Translations under genes and position numbers: made by a program | NCBI GenBank assembly: GCA_023380995.1 | Contig: JAMCTD010000116.1 | Location: 1 to 8,771, forward strand | DNA from: Patescibacteria group bacterium | GTDB lineage: Bacteria > Patescibacteria > Microgenomatia > Daviesbacterales > UBA10151 | Direction: 5' to 3' | Length of the DNA: 8,771 nucleotides | The notes under the pieces: model-generated | What the model saw: the letters and a program-made list of their open reading frames with translations, nothing else | What the model was told of the DNA's origin: nothing | Database searches by the model: none | Shown here: piece after piece, positions 1 to 5,437 of the stretch | How the letters are laid out: each line of letters opens with the position of its first letter | Numbering within the stretch: the stretch's first letter is position 1

Positions 1-327
1 AAAACAACAAACTTTGATGGCTTGTTTTAAATCTTCCGGTAAATTAGTACTTTTAATTTTTTCCCGGATATTTTTGCCCCGGTTTTGCAGGTTTTCTAAA
101 TTCTTGGTATTTAAGTCCTTTAGTTGTTCTTTAATATAATCAGCGAGTCCGGTTTGCGACAAGAAGTGTTTATAAGCAGTCGCTGTAACCACAAATCCGC
201 CCGGAATATTAATATCCGTCCCCTTAAAGCTCTGAATCATTTCCCCTAAAGAAGCATTTTTCCCTCCCACCTCAGGAACATCACCAATATCAATCTCTTC
301 AAAGTGTTTGATGTAACCCTCAGACAT
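1..327 (-). CDS. ppsA: Phosphoenolpyruvate synthase (pyruvate, water dikinase), N-terminal fragment
   Basis: The first 109 residues of a gene that continues past the left edge are visible. Residues 21-30 read GGKNASLGEM, the hallmark of the N-terminal ATP-binding domain of the PEP synthase/pyruvate phosphate dikinase family. They are followed by IPGGFVVTATAY at about 41-52, also typical, and a helical stretch ending in LPEDLKQAI. The full enzyme (about 750-850 residues) converts pyruvate, ATP and water to PEP, AMP and phosphate in the cytoplasm through a phosphohistidine on a later domain not seen here. The catalytic half is outside the window, so pyruvate phosphate dikinase or another dikinase relative cannot be strictly excluded, but the N-terminus fits PEP synthase best. 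The start is the ATG at 325-327, immediately before the conserved domain. It has no Shine-Dalgarno sequence, but a TACAAT box lies ten bases upstream. The gene lies downstream of the broken transporter on the same strand, with a 58-base gap and apparently its own promoter. Confidence 0.9.
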   Translation of the reverse strand, partial: MSEGYIKHFEEIDIGDVPEVGGKNASLGEMIQSFKGTDINIPGGFVVTATAYKHFLSQTGLADYIKEQLKDLNTKNLENLQNRGKNIREKIKSTNLPEDLKQAIKVCCF

Positions 328-337
328 ACCTAATCTT

Positions 338-343
338 ATTGTA
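338..343 (-). promoter_or_regulatory. -10 box of the PEP synthase gene
   Basis: The minus strand reads TACAAT (5 of 6 matches to TATAAT) with ten bases between it and the ATG at 327. Transcription would be expected to start about three bases before the ATG, giving an essentially leaderless mRNA. No convincing -35 hexamer is visible; TTATTA at 17-base spacing matches only 3 of 6. Confidence 0.45.
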
Positions 344-385
344 GCCTAATTTATTTCAATTAATAAAGTATTGTTTTTGTTTTCT

Positions 386-1161
386 TTAAGCTTTCCTTCG
401 AATTACGGAGAAAGAAAAAATAAATACCAATAAAGATAAGCTCACCAGCACTGCTTCCGACATATAGGGCAAACCCCTAAAGTAACGGTAAATGTAGGCG
501 GCAAAAAACGGACCAATGATCCTGGCAACTGACTGCATGCCCTGATTTGCTCCCGAAACCCTACCCTGCATCTGGGGACCGACTGCGGCAGAAATTAAAC
601 TAGCCTCTGCCGGTTCAAACAAACCATCACCGATATTGAGAATAATTAAACCCAAATAAATCAAGATTACAGAAGCAAAAAAAGCAGTTGATGCTACAAT
701 TACAAATCCAACAAAAGTCAACACTAATCCCAATATCGCCACTCTTATTTCACCGAGTTTTGGCAATAATTTATTGATTAAAAACCCCTGGGAAAAATAG
801 TGCTGATATTCCCGCCCGTTAACCCATCAATAATCCGGCCTAAAAATAATACCCACAATGCTCCGCCTATCCCCAACAAAATATAACCGATGGCTGAACC
901 AAATAAACTAATCAAAAGAATTGGCTTTCTGCCGAATCTGTCGCTTAGCGCCCCTAAACCCGGTGCAGCAAAAAATTGGCAAAAGGCATATACAGACAAA
1001 AGTAATCCGACATATAAAGCAATTTCGTGTGGATTTGGGACATATTGTTCCACCATAAACGGCAGGATGGGAAAAAGAATGCTAAACCCCAGAAAGTTTA
1101 AAAACATGGTAACCAGGATAAAGATAAGTTTGTTGTTTTCTGAGGAAAAAAGTTTATTCAT
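386..1161 (-). pseudogene. MFS (drug/TetA-like) transporter broken by an internal out-of-frame deletion
   Basis: Two reading frames together encode the two ends of one major facilitator transporter. The 5' part (1161 down to 778) has TM1-TM4 with the loop 2-3 motif GALSDRFGRKP and the TM4 motif GRIIDGLTGGNIST. It then runs into PRGF and a TAA at 778-780. In the -1/+2 frame the sequence reads SQGFLINKLLPKLGEIR and continues to 386 with the last membrane spans (IGDGLFEPAEASLIS, MQGRVSGANQGMQSVARIIGP). In intact relatives of about 390-410 residues the IST segment and the QGFLI segment are separated by roughly 130-150 residues, including TM5 to about TM8; those are absent here. The junction is near 785-800. 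The gene starts by ATG 1159-1161, overlapping the kinase stop as TGATG, or at the TTG three bases upstream; GAGG lies 7-10 bases before. The product is unlikely to transport unless the break is an assembly error. The substrate is unknown. Confidence 0.85.
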
Positions 1162-2060
1162 CAATTCCGAACCTCTTTTATCGAATGGTCATCATTGATA
1201 ACAGTGACTTGCTGGGCATGGGCAGAATCATGAGCTAAATTTTTAATCTGGATGGCAGGGTGGACAGACCGCCAAAAATAGTAAACAAATTCCCGGATTT
1301 CCTCTTTGCTCATACCCTTTCCCTGCTTTCGCAACACCTCTTCAGCCTGATCCCTCCATTCTAAAGAAATTTGATAATTCGGCACATATAAAACATTCAT
1401 AAATTCAATCAAATCCCACAAAGACAAATATTCATCCAACTTTTTATTAATATCTTTGGCAAACTGGATATGCTCCGGAGTATCTAAAGCAGGTAAACCA
1501 CTCTCAAATACTGATTCATCTTCCACCCGCCTGGCCCCCAGCATCCAGCCGTCATAAAAAATAAAATCCGGTTTTTGGGTAACACTTTTCCAACCCACCC
1601 TGTCCCCATCTCCGCTCTCTGCCCCTTTGTCATATATTGGTATCTTTACTTCCATTCCATTCTGCATAACTTGCAGGTCCTTTAAGTTTTGGATGGCTAA
1701 AGTAATATCATGAGTAACACCGCGTCTAATATAACGGGGGTCTTTTTGGCGAAGTTCATTTAATTCGGCATGAGTCAGGTAATGATCATCAATCGATAAA
1801 GAAATTGAAGAATGGCCCAGGTGCTTAAGTAAAATTTCCAAAATCTCGCCTTGGGTAGTTTTACCGGTACCCTGGATGGCAGAAACACCAACGATCAAAC
1901 CAATTGAATTGCCTTTTTTTTGTTTGACCTCAATTAACTTTTGAATGTACGGCAGATAATATCTGTTCAAATCCTGCTTCAAAACTTCTTTGGACACTTC
2001 CGGCCGTTTACCAAATACTGGCCTGAAGATTTCTAAATCCTTCTCCGGATCAAATTCCAT
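1161..2060 (-). CDS. D-glycerate 3-kinase-like P-loop kinase (GLYK family)
   Basis: This is a 299-residue cytoplasmic kinase. The P-loop is GVSAIQGTGKTT at residues 58-69. SIDDHYLT at 89-96 supplies the Asp pair of the Walker B/substrate region, RRGVTHD lies at 112-118, PIYDKGAESGDGDR at 141-154, and YDGWMLGARRV at 169-179 matches the family's EGWxxGxRP-like motif. The C-terminal MSKEEIREFVYYFWRSVHP segment is also typical of GLYK proteins. Plant GLYK, its yeast homologue and bacterial relatives phosphorylate D-glycerate at C3 with ATP; whether this copy uses glycerate or another small alcohol cannot be read from sequence. The start at 2060 lies 28 bases inside the end of the PAP2 gene, and the TGA stop overlaps the transporter start, so the three genes look like one operon. 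A TATAAT eight bases before the ATG may add an internal leaderless promoter; a weak GAG is the only ribosome-binding element. Confidence 0.85.
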   Translation of the reverse strand: MEFDPEKDLEIFRPVFGKRPEVSKEVLKQDLNRYYLPYIQKLIEVKQKKGNSIGLIVGVSAIQGTGKTTQGEILEILLKHLGHSSISLSIDDHYLTHAELNELRQKDPRYIRRGVTHDITLAIQNLKDLQVMQNGMEVKIPIYDKGAESGDGDRVGWKSVTQKPDFIFYDGWMLGARRVEDESVFESGLPALDTPEHIQFAKDINKKLDEYLSLWDLIEFMNVLYVPNYQISLEWRDQAEEVLRKQGKGMSKEEIREFVYYFWRSVHPAIQIKNLAHDSAHAQQVTVINDDHSIKEVRN

Positions 2061-2965
2061 ATTTTCTCATTATACCTGAAATTAATTTTGTAAAATGGCA
2101 TCATCAATCTTTGCCAAAGTTTTTCTGCATTTATTACTAAACTAAAAATTACTACGGCATATATAACCCCTACTACAATATCAAAAACATAATGTTCCCC
2201 AAAATAGACAATTGAAAACCAAACGCCTAGCATATACGGCAAGAATAACAACCCTTTAGCTTTATATTTCCGGACTAAAAAGAGCAGAATAAGAAACGGA
2301 TAAGCTGCATGAAGCGAGGGAACTGCAGCTACCAAATTAACGCCGATAAATTTATAAACTGAAGGCAGATTAATTGAATGCGGAAGATTAACAAACACCT
2401 GATCCATCACCTTGTGAACCGGCGGAATTAATCCTTGCTGAGCTGCCATCCAGGGCGGCGTGGCCGGAAAAATTACATAAGTAAAAAAAGCAGCATAGGA
2501 AAGTAGCAGTAACGCCAGAAAAAATCGGCGAAAGTATTCTTTATCTTTTAACCAAAAAATGAAACCGATTATCATGGGGGCTATAAAATGCGACATATAT
2601 AAAGCCGTTCCTAAATAGTCATACCAGTGAACTAAACCGTCAGAAAATAATGCACTTTGCAAGCTATTTGTCGGCAGGCTTCCAAAAAGCGCTTTGTCGA
2701 AATTAATCATCGGATAAATATTGGCCGCCTGCGTCAGCTTTGGCGCCAACCCCCGAAGATAATCATAACTAAGCAAAAGTAATATCGGGATAGACCAATC
2801 ATGTATAAATTGCTTAGTTCTGCCCAGAATGAGAGTAATAAAAAGCGCAACTAAGAAAAAAAGGTCAGGAGAAAGCCAAGTTCCATGCCGGATTAAAAAG
2901 ATGCTGACAATTACAAAATAGGCAATTGGCAGGAAGAGGGTGACTTTGTGGTATTTTCTACTCAT
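2033..2965 (-). CDS. PAP2-superfamily membrane phosphatase/phosphotransferase, inositol phosphorylceramide synthase-like
   Basis: This is a 310-residue integral membrane protein with about six hydrophobic spans. The PAP2 active-site motifs are present: VPSLHAAYPF at residues 215-224 (catalytic His219) and GEHYVFDIVVG at 256-266 (His258 and Asp262). The segment FPATPPWMA at about 166-174 precedes the first motif, as in the Aur1/IPC synthase-like branch (PAP2_3). Members use a phospho-His mechanism to remove or transfer phosphate or phospho-head-groups on lipids at the outer face of the membrane. The actual lipid substrate is unknown; undecaprenyl-diphosphate phosphatase, phosphatidate phosphatase and head-group transfer are all possible. 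The protein is basic at its C-terminus (LIRRRI). It is the first gene of the overlapping kinase-transporter cluster. The ATG at 2963-2965 is taken because MSRKYHK precedes the first span; no Shine-Dalgarno sequence is visible. Confidence 0.85.
   Translation of the reverse strand: MSRKYHKVTLFLPIAYFVIVSIFLIRHGTWLSPDLFFLVALFITLILGRTKQFIHDWSIPILLLLSYDYLRGLAPKLTQAANIYPMINFDKALFGSLPTNSLQSALFSDGLVHWYDYLGTALYMSHFIAPMIIGFIFWLKDKEYFRRFFLALLLLSYAAFFTYVIFPATPPWMAAQQGLIPPVHKVMDQVFVNLPHSINLPSVYKFIGVNLVAAVPSLHAAYPFLILLFLVRKYKAKGLLFLPYMLGVWFSIVYFGEHYVFDIVVGVIYAVVIFSLVINAEKLWQRLMMPFYKINFRYNEKIWNLIRRRI
2069..2074 (-). promoter_or_regulatory. Possible internal -10 box before the glycerate kinase
   Basis: A perfect TATAAT on the minus strand ends eight bases before the kinase ATG and lies inside the last codons of the PAP2 gene. 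The spacing would start transcription at or next to the ATG. No -35 match is visible, and in AT-rich coding sequence such a hexamer can arise by chance. Confidence 0.3.
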
Positions 2966-2983
2966 CCGTTAGTTTTATTATCC

Positions 2984-2992
2984 ATCATACCA
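2984..2992 (-). promoter_or_regulatory. Extended -10 promoter element of the PAP2 gene
   Basis: The minus strand reads TGG followed by TATGAT (5 of 6 to consensus) with the TGn extension. Transcription would start near 2977, leaving a leader of about 12 bases with no Shine-Dalgarno sequence. A second candidate, GATAAT at 2977-2982, lies 11 bases before the ATG. The -35 region is weak. Confidence 0.4.
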
Positions 2993-3001
2993 AACCGGTT
3001 A

Positions 3002-3148
3002 CTATTTATGATACTGCTGAGTTACCATACCAACTAGTCCAGACAACAGATGACTATTTTTGACTCTTGAATGGGTAATACCGAAAATAATAGTTGCTGT
3101 AACGACCGCAGCTGCCACTACCGGAATAATTACTCTTCGATTTAACAT
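3002..3148 (-). CDS. 48-residue single-span exported or membrane peptide, unknown function
   Basis: The peptide begins MLNRRVIIPVVAAAVV: two arginines, then about 18 hydrophobic residues (6-22), then a short polar tail that ends SGLVGMVTQQYHK. It looks like a signal peptide or signal anchor with a very short outside part. The start at 3148 is chosen over an in-frame ATG 42 bases upstream because a near-perfect Shine-Dalgarno sequence, GGAGGTGA, lies directly before it. The gene ends in tandem stops TAG TAA. From general memory, the N-terminal RxIIPxxAAA pattern and the SGLV-MI-QK-like segment resemble small secreted proteins of Microgenomates that are normally longer, so this could be a shortened member; I cannot confirm that. 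It lies 36 bases upstream of the PAP2 gene on the same strand. No function is assigned. Confidence 0.65.
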   Translation of the reverse strand: MLNRRVIIPVVAAAVVTATIIFGITHSRVKNSHLLSGLVGMVTQQYHK

Positions 3149-3152
3149 CTCC

Positions 3153-3160
3153 TCACCTCC
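3153..3160 (-). promoter_or_regulatory. Strong Shine-Dalgarno sequence of the 48-residue peptide
   Basis: The minus strand reads GGAGGTGA, four bases before the ATG at 3148 (GGAGG core seven bases from it). It is by far the best ribosome-binding site in the window and fixes the start. Most other genes have none. Confidence 0.8.
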
Positions 3161-3178
3161 CTTTAGTTTGAATGAGCT

Positions 3179-3184
3179 ATTATA
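3179..3184 (-). promoter_or_regulatory. -10 box of the 48-residue peptide gene
   Basis: A perfect TATAAT on the minus strand. Transcription would start near 3172, giving a leader of about 24 bases that carries the Shine-Dalgarno sequence. At 17-base spacing the -35 position holds GGTACA, matching TTGACA at the last three bases only. Confidence 0.5.
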
Positions 3185-3223
3185 CAACAATAAGCCAAAA
3201 GTGTACCGAGGGAAATTAATAAG

Positions 3224-4348
3224 TTAGTTGGCTAAAAACCACTTTTTCATTTGCTCTACTATTTCATCCCCTTGGGCTGTTTTAAAAACATCAGGGATTG
3301 GTTCTGTCAAAAATACGCCATTTAATTTTTTATTGCCTTCTTCTAAGGCTAACCCGATATTTTCTGCGGATGCCATTTGATTATTCCCTATATATCCATG
3401 TTCGGAAACGACCACCTCCGGAATATTGTCGCGTTTTGCCCAAGCTACAGCCCTGTCCATACTAGAATCAAAAAACTTTCTTAAGTCTTCTGTATTAGTA
3501 ATACGGTCAGAAGGACCTATGACAAATCCTAATACATCATAACCTTTAAAATTCATCTTATCTCCCTCGCCATTATGTAAATCCCCTTTATAATACAGCT
3601 TGCCTGTATAATATTTTCTGACCAAAGGTACCATTTGCTGGGTCAGGAAGGGTGCCACCTTCATACCAAAAATTCCATCCGCTTCTCCCATGGGAGCAAA
3701 CATATAAACATGGTATTTTTCGGCAATCTTAGCCATATCCTCAACCACCTTGTTAAATTTATCAAAGTAGCCGGGTTTTTCCACAATTTCCTTGGGAAAA
3801 GGTTGCGGTTCTCCGGCCCACATATCTCCTTGTCCTCCATTTGAAAATTCCTTTTTATAAGTAAGAATCAGAGTTAAGCCTATATGTACATTTGCCTGAT
3901 AAAACTTTGTTGCTAGCTCCCCAATCCTGGCATCCATATCTACATAGGTGGGAAAGTCAGGAGGATATCGCACATCACCATTACTGTTGATCTCAAAACC
4001 AGGCTGAAGCATAACAATGTTTACTCCCCATTTTTCATATTTTTGGGGATCAAATTTTAAACCAGTAAATTCTTCAGGATAAAACCAGCCAGCTCCCCAA
4101 AGCCCTTTATAATAGGTAATTTTATTTTTGGGAGGATTTGGAATTGGGCCGTTCCAACGCTGCTTTTGAATGGTAGAAGGAGGCCCGCCAAAATCTTGGG
4201 CCCCTCCAGGCTTTTGGCCCCAACCTGGATTGTTTTGAGGGGGACCAAATCTTTGTCCATTAAACTTTGATAAACCCAAAAAAGCTACTACAGATACAAC
4301 CAAAACAGCAACTATCAAAAAGATAGGGGCAAGGCCTTTTTGATTCAT
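3224..4348 (-). CDS. Membrane-anchored extracellular TIM-barrel protein, glycoside-hydrolase-like
   Basis: Taking the ATG at 4346-4348, the protein has 374 residues. It starts MNQKGLAPIFLIV, a short N-terminus followed by one hydrophobic span (about 5-26), then a Pro/Gly/Gln/Asn-rich linker (about 31-72), then a globular domain to the end. The domain has the feel of a (beta/alpha)8 glycosidase of clan GH-A: YYKGLWGAGWF and WGVNIVMLQPGF in early strands, FAPMGEAD with Glu222 at the position of the acid/base, and VVVSEHGYIG with Glu316 at the position of the nucleophile. The glutamates are about 94 residues apart and end predicted beta strands. GH113/GH53-like families are the closest in my memory, but the family and substrate are not determined. 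A longer reading from 4417 is rejected because the added residues are unremarkable and the promoter lies inside them. No Shine-Dalgarno sequence is present; a consensus promoter ends seven bases before the ATG. Confidence 0.75.
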   Translation of the reverse strand: MNQKGLAPIFLIVAVLVVSVVAFLGLSKFNGQRFGPPQNNPGWGQKPGGAQDFGGPPSTIQKQRWNGPIPNPPKNKITYYKGLWGAGWFYPEEFTGLKFDPQKYEKWGVNIVMLQPGFEINSNGDVRYPPDFPTYVDMDARIGELATKFYQANVHIGLTLILTYKKEFSNGGQGDMWAGEPQPFPKEIVEKPGYFDKFNKVVEDMAKIAEKYHVYMFAPMGEADGIFGMKVAPFLTQQMVPLVRKYYTGKLYYKGDLHNGEGDKMNFKGYDVLGFVIGPSDRITNTEDLRKFFDSSMDRAVAWAKRDNIPEVVVSEHGYIGNNQMASAENIGLALEEGNKKLNGVFLTEPIPDVFKTAQGDEIVEQMKKWFLAN

Positions 4349-4355
4349 TAATTTT

Positions 4356-4384
4356 ACTATCCCACTGCCAAGCTGTCTTGTCAA
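4356..4384 (-). promoter_or_regulatory. Promoter of the TIM-barrel gene, leaderless spacing
   Basis: On the minus strand a perfect TTGACA (4379-4384) is followed by a 17-base spacer ending in TGG, then GATAGT (4356-4361, 4 of 6 with an extended -10). Seven bases separate the -10 box from the ATG at 4348, which places the transcription start on or just before the start codon. Confidence 0.7.
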
Positions 4385-4399
4385 ATTAGCATTAATCAA

Positions 4400-4428
4400 T
4401 TGACAAATATTGGCCAATACTTTAATGT
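4400..4428 (+). promoter_or_regulatory. Promoter of the stalk-protein gene, with a palindromic spacer
   Basis: A perfect TTGACA lies at 4400-4405. The -10 box is either TTTAAT at 4421-4426 (5 of 6, 15-base spacer) or TAATGT at 4423-4428 (3 of 6, 17-base spacer). Either places the transcription start at about 4433-4436, at the ATG. The spacer holds the 12-base perfect palindrome TATTGGCCAATA (4408-4419), a possible operator. Confidence 0.55.
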
Positions 4429-4435
4429 TATTTTA

Positions 4436-5368
4436 ATGTCTAAATCACCGCTCCACTGTTCAAACGAAGAAGGATTTAGCCATATCCTGCTTTTAATAGC
4501 TGTTTTAGTGGCCACAGGCCTTATTGCCTCAGCCAATATTACTACTACACAACAATTCCCTACTTCTACCTCCCAATATGTTCTAGGCGAAGACACAGAT
4601 AAGAATAATGAACAAGCCCAAGAAACAGCTAAAAAAATCTCCGAACAACAGCAAGAAACCCAACAAAAACAACAGGAGCAACAAAAAGAATCAAATCAAA
4701 AGAGTGAAACAGAAACAGAAACATTAAGTGGCCAAAAAATAAAAACCAAAGTTGAGGATAATGGCGCAACTAAGATAGAGATTGAACAAGATAAGCTGAA
4801 ACTGAAATATGAATCAGAAAACGGACAAGTTAAGATAGACGCTGAAAACAAGAATGGAAAAAAAGTGGAATTAAAAGATGATGGAATGGAAAAAGCTCAA
4901 GAAGATATTGATAATAAGTTGGAAAATGAAGGCATTAAAATCTCCACGGAGAGCGGTAAACCAGTAATTACCAAAAATAATATCAAGGCCGAAATAGATT
5001 TTCCCTTATCAGTTGATATCGCTACCCGACAACTAACCGTGACCACGCCAAACGGTCAAAAAGCTGTTACAGTTTTGCCTGACCAAGCAATCCAAACACT
5101 TCTTTCCGCCAATATCATCAACAAAATTCAAGGGCAAATAGCAAATGCCTCTCCATCTGCGAAACTTGGAAATATCAACGGAACAATTAAACTGGAGGTA
5201 AAAGATCAAACGGTAGTCTATAAAGTAAATGGTGAGAAAGAATATAAAGTATTAGGGTTTATACCTATTTCCACGCCGGTCACAGCTTTTGTTTCAGCGG
5301 AATCAGGTAACTTAGTAACGCAAGAACAATCCCTGCTAGCTAACTTAATTAAGCTAATCTCTTTTTAA
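4436..5368 (+). CDS. Membrane-anchored surface protein with Gln/Lys/Glu-rich stalk and PepSY-like C-terminal part; function unknown
   Basis: From the ATG at 4436 the protein has 310 residues. A short N-terminus (MSKSPLHCSNEEG) leads into one hydrophobic span, FSHILLLIAVLVATGLIASA, at about 14-33. A Thr/Ser-rich bit follows, then a Gln/Glu/Lys-rich stretch (about 53-93) likely to form an extended helix or coiled coil, then charged, strand-like repeats (KTKVEDNGATKIEIEQDKL, KYESENGQVKIDAENKNGKK). The C-terminal 125 residues are less biased. They end in strands such as VVYKVNGEKEYKVLGF and STPVTAFVSAESGNLV, recalling PepSY-type domains; this is a weak structural impression, not an assignment. 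An in-frame TTG at 4400 is rejected as the start because it is the first base of the TTGACA promoter box. The gene is divergent from the TIM-barrel gene and shares the G-[FL]-[SA]-x-I anchor pattern with it. Similar proteins occur in Microgenomates genomes as hypothetical proteins. Confidence 0.75.
   Translation: MSKSPLHCSNEEGFSHILLLIAVLVATGLIASANITTTQQFPTSTSQYVLGEDTDKNNEQAQETAKKISEQQQETQQKQQEQQKESNQKSETETETLSGQKIKTKVEDNGATKIEIEQDKLKLKYESENGQVKIDAENKNGKKVELKDDGMEKAQEDIDNKLENEGIKISTESGKPVITKNNIKAEIDFPLSVDIATRQLTVTTPNGQKAVTVLPDQAIQTLLSANIINKIQGQIANASPSAKLGNINGTIKLEVKDQTVVYKVNGEKEYKVLGFIPISTPVTAFVSAESGNLVTQEQSLLANLIKLISF
4706..4723 (+). repeat. (GAAACA)3 in-frame hexamer repeat
   Basis: Three perfect tandem copies of GAAACA sit inside the Gln/Glu-rich stalk of the surface protein, encoding Glu-Thr repeats (ETETET). 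Being a multiple of three, copy-number change would alter stalk length without breaking the frame. Confidence 0.75.
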
Positions 5369-5424
5369 TCTTCCCTAAGCGATCCTCGAAACAAAATAAG
5401 TTATAGTCTCCTTTAAGAAAAGTA

Positions 5425-5430
5425 TATAAT
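5425..5430 (+). promoter_or_regulatory. -10 box of the glycosyltransferase gene
   Basis: A perfect TATAAT is separated by exactly seven bases from the GTG start at 5438, the spacing expected of a leaderless transcript. No good -35 hexamer is visible upstream. Confidence 0.5.
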
Positions 5431-5437
5431 AAATTCT

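Noticed and set aside
386..420. Possible terminator hairpin (CTTTC/GAAAG arms) at the transporter's end
   Set aside because: Only five pairs form, with mismatches inside, and no T-run follows in the direction of transcription.
386..766. The C-terminal transporter part as an independent gene starting at TTG 766
   Set aside because: The frame continues upstream with family sequence (SQGFLINKL), so it is the tail of a broken gene, not a separate half-transporter.
1159..1163. TGA recoded as glycine, as in some Patescibacteria
   Set aside because: The kinase ends naturally at this TGA, with the next gene's start overlapping it, and no gene here needs TGA read as an amino acid.
890..1198. 102-codon plus-strand open frame opposite the transporter and kinase
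   Set aside because: It lies antisense to a recognisable MFS N-terminus, has no family features and no ribosome-binding site; it is a shadow frame.
2993..3000. AACCGGTT palindrome between the small peptide and PAP2 genes
   Set aside because: It is only eight bases, with no loop or T-run and no second copy seen; too short to call an operator or terminator.
4349..4417. Longer N-terminus (23 extra residues) for the TIM-barrel protein
   Set aside because: The -35 and -10 boxes lie inside it, and MNQKGLAPIFLI is a natural anchor start.
4400..4435. TTG start for the stalk protein
   Set aside because: The TTG belongs to the TTGACA box; the ATG at 4436 sits at the predicted transcription start.
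4396..4596. Minus-strand 66-codon frame over the divergent promoter
   Set aside because: It covers the promoter pair and the start of the stalk gene in antisense and has no plausible product.
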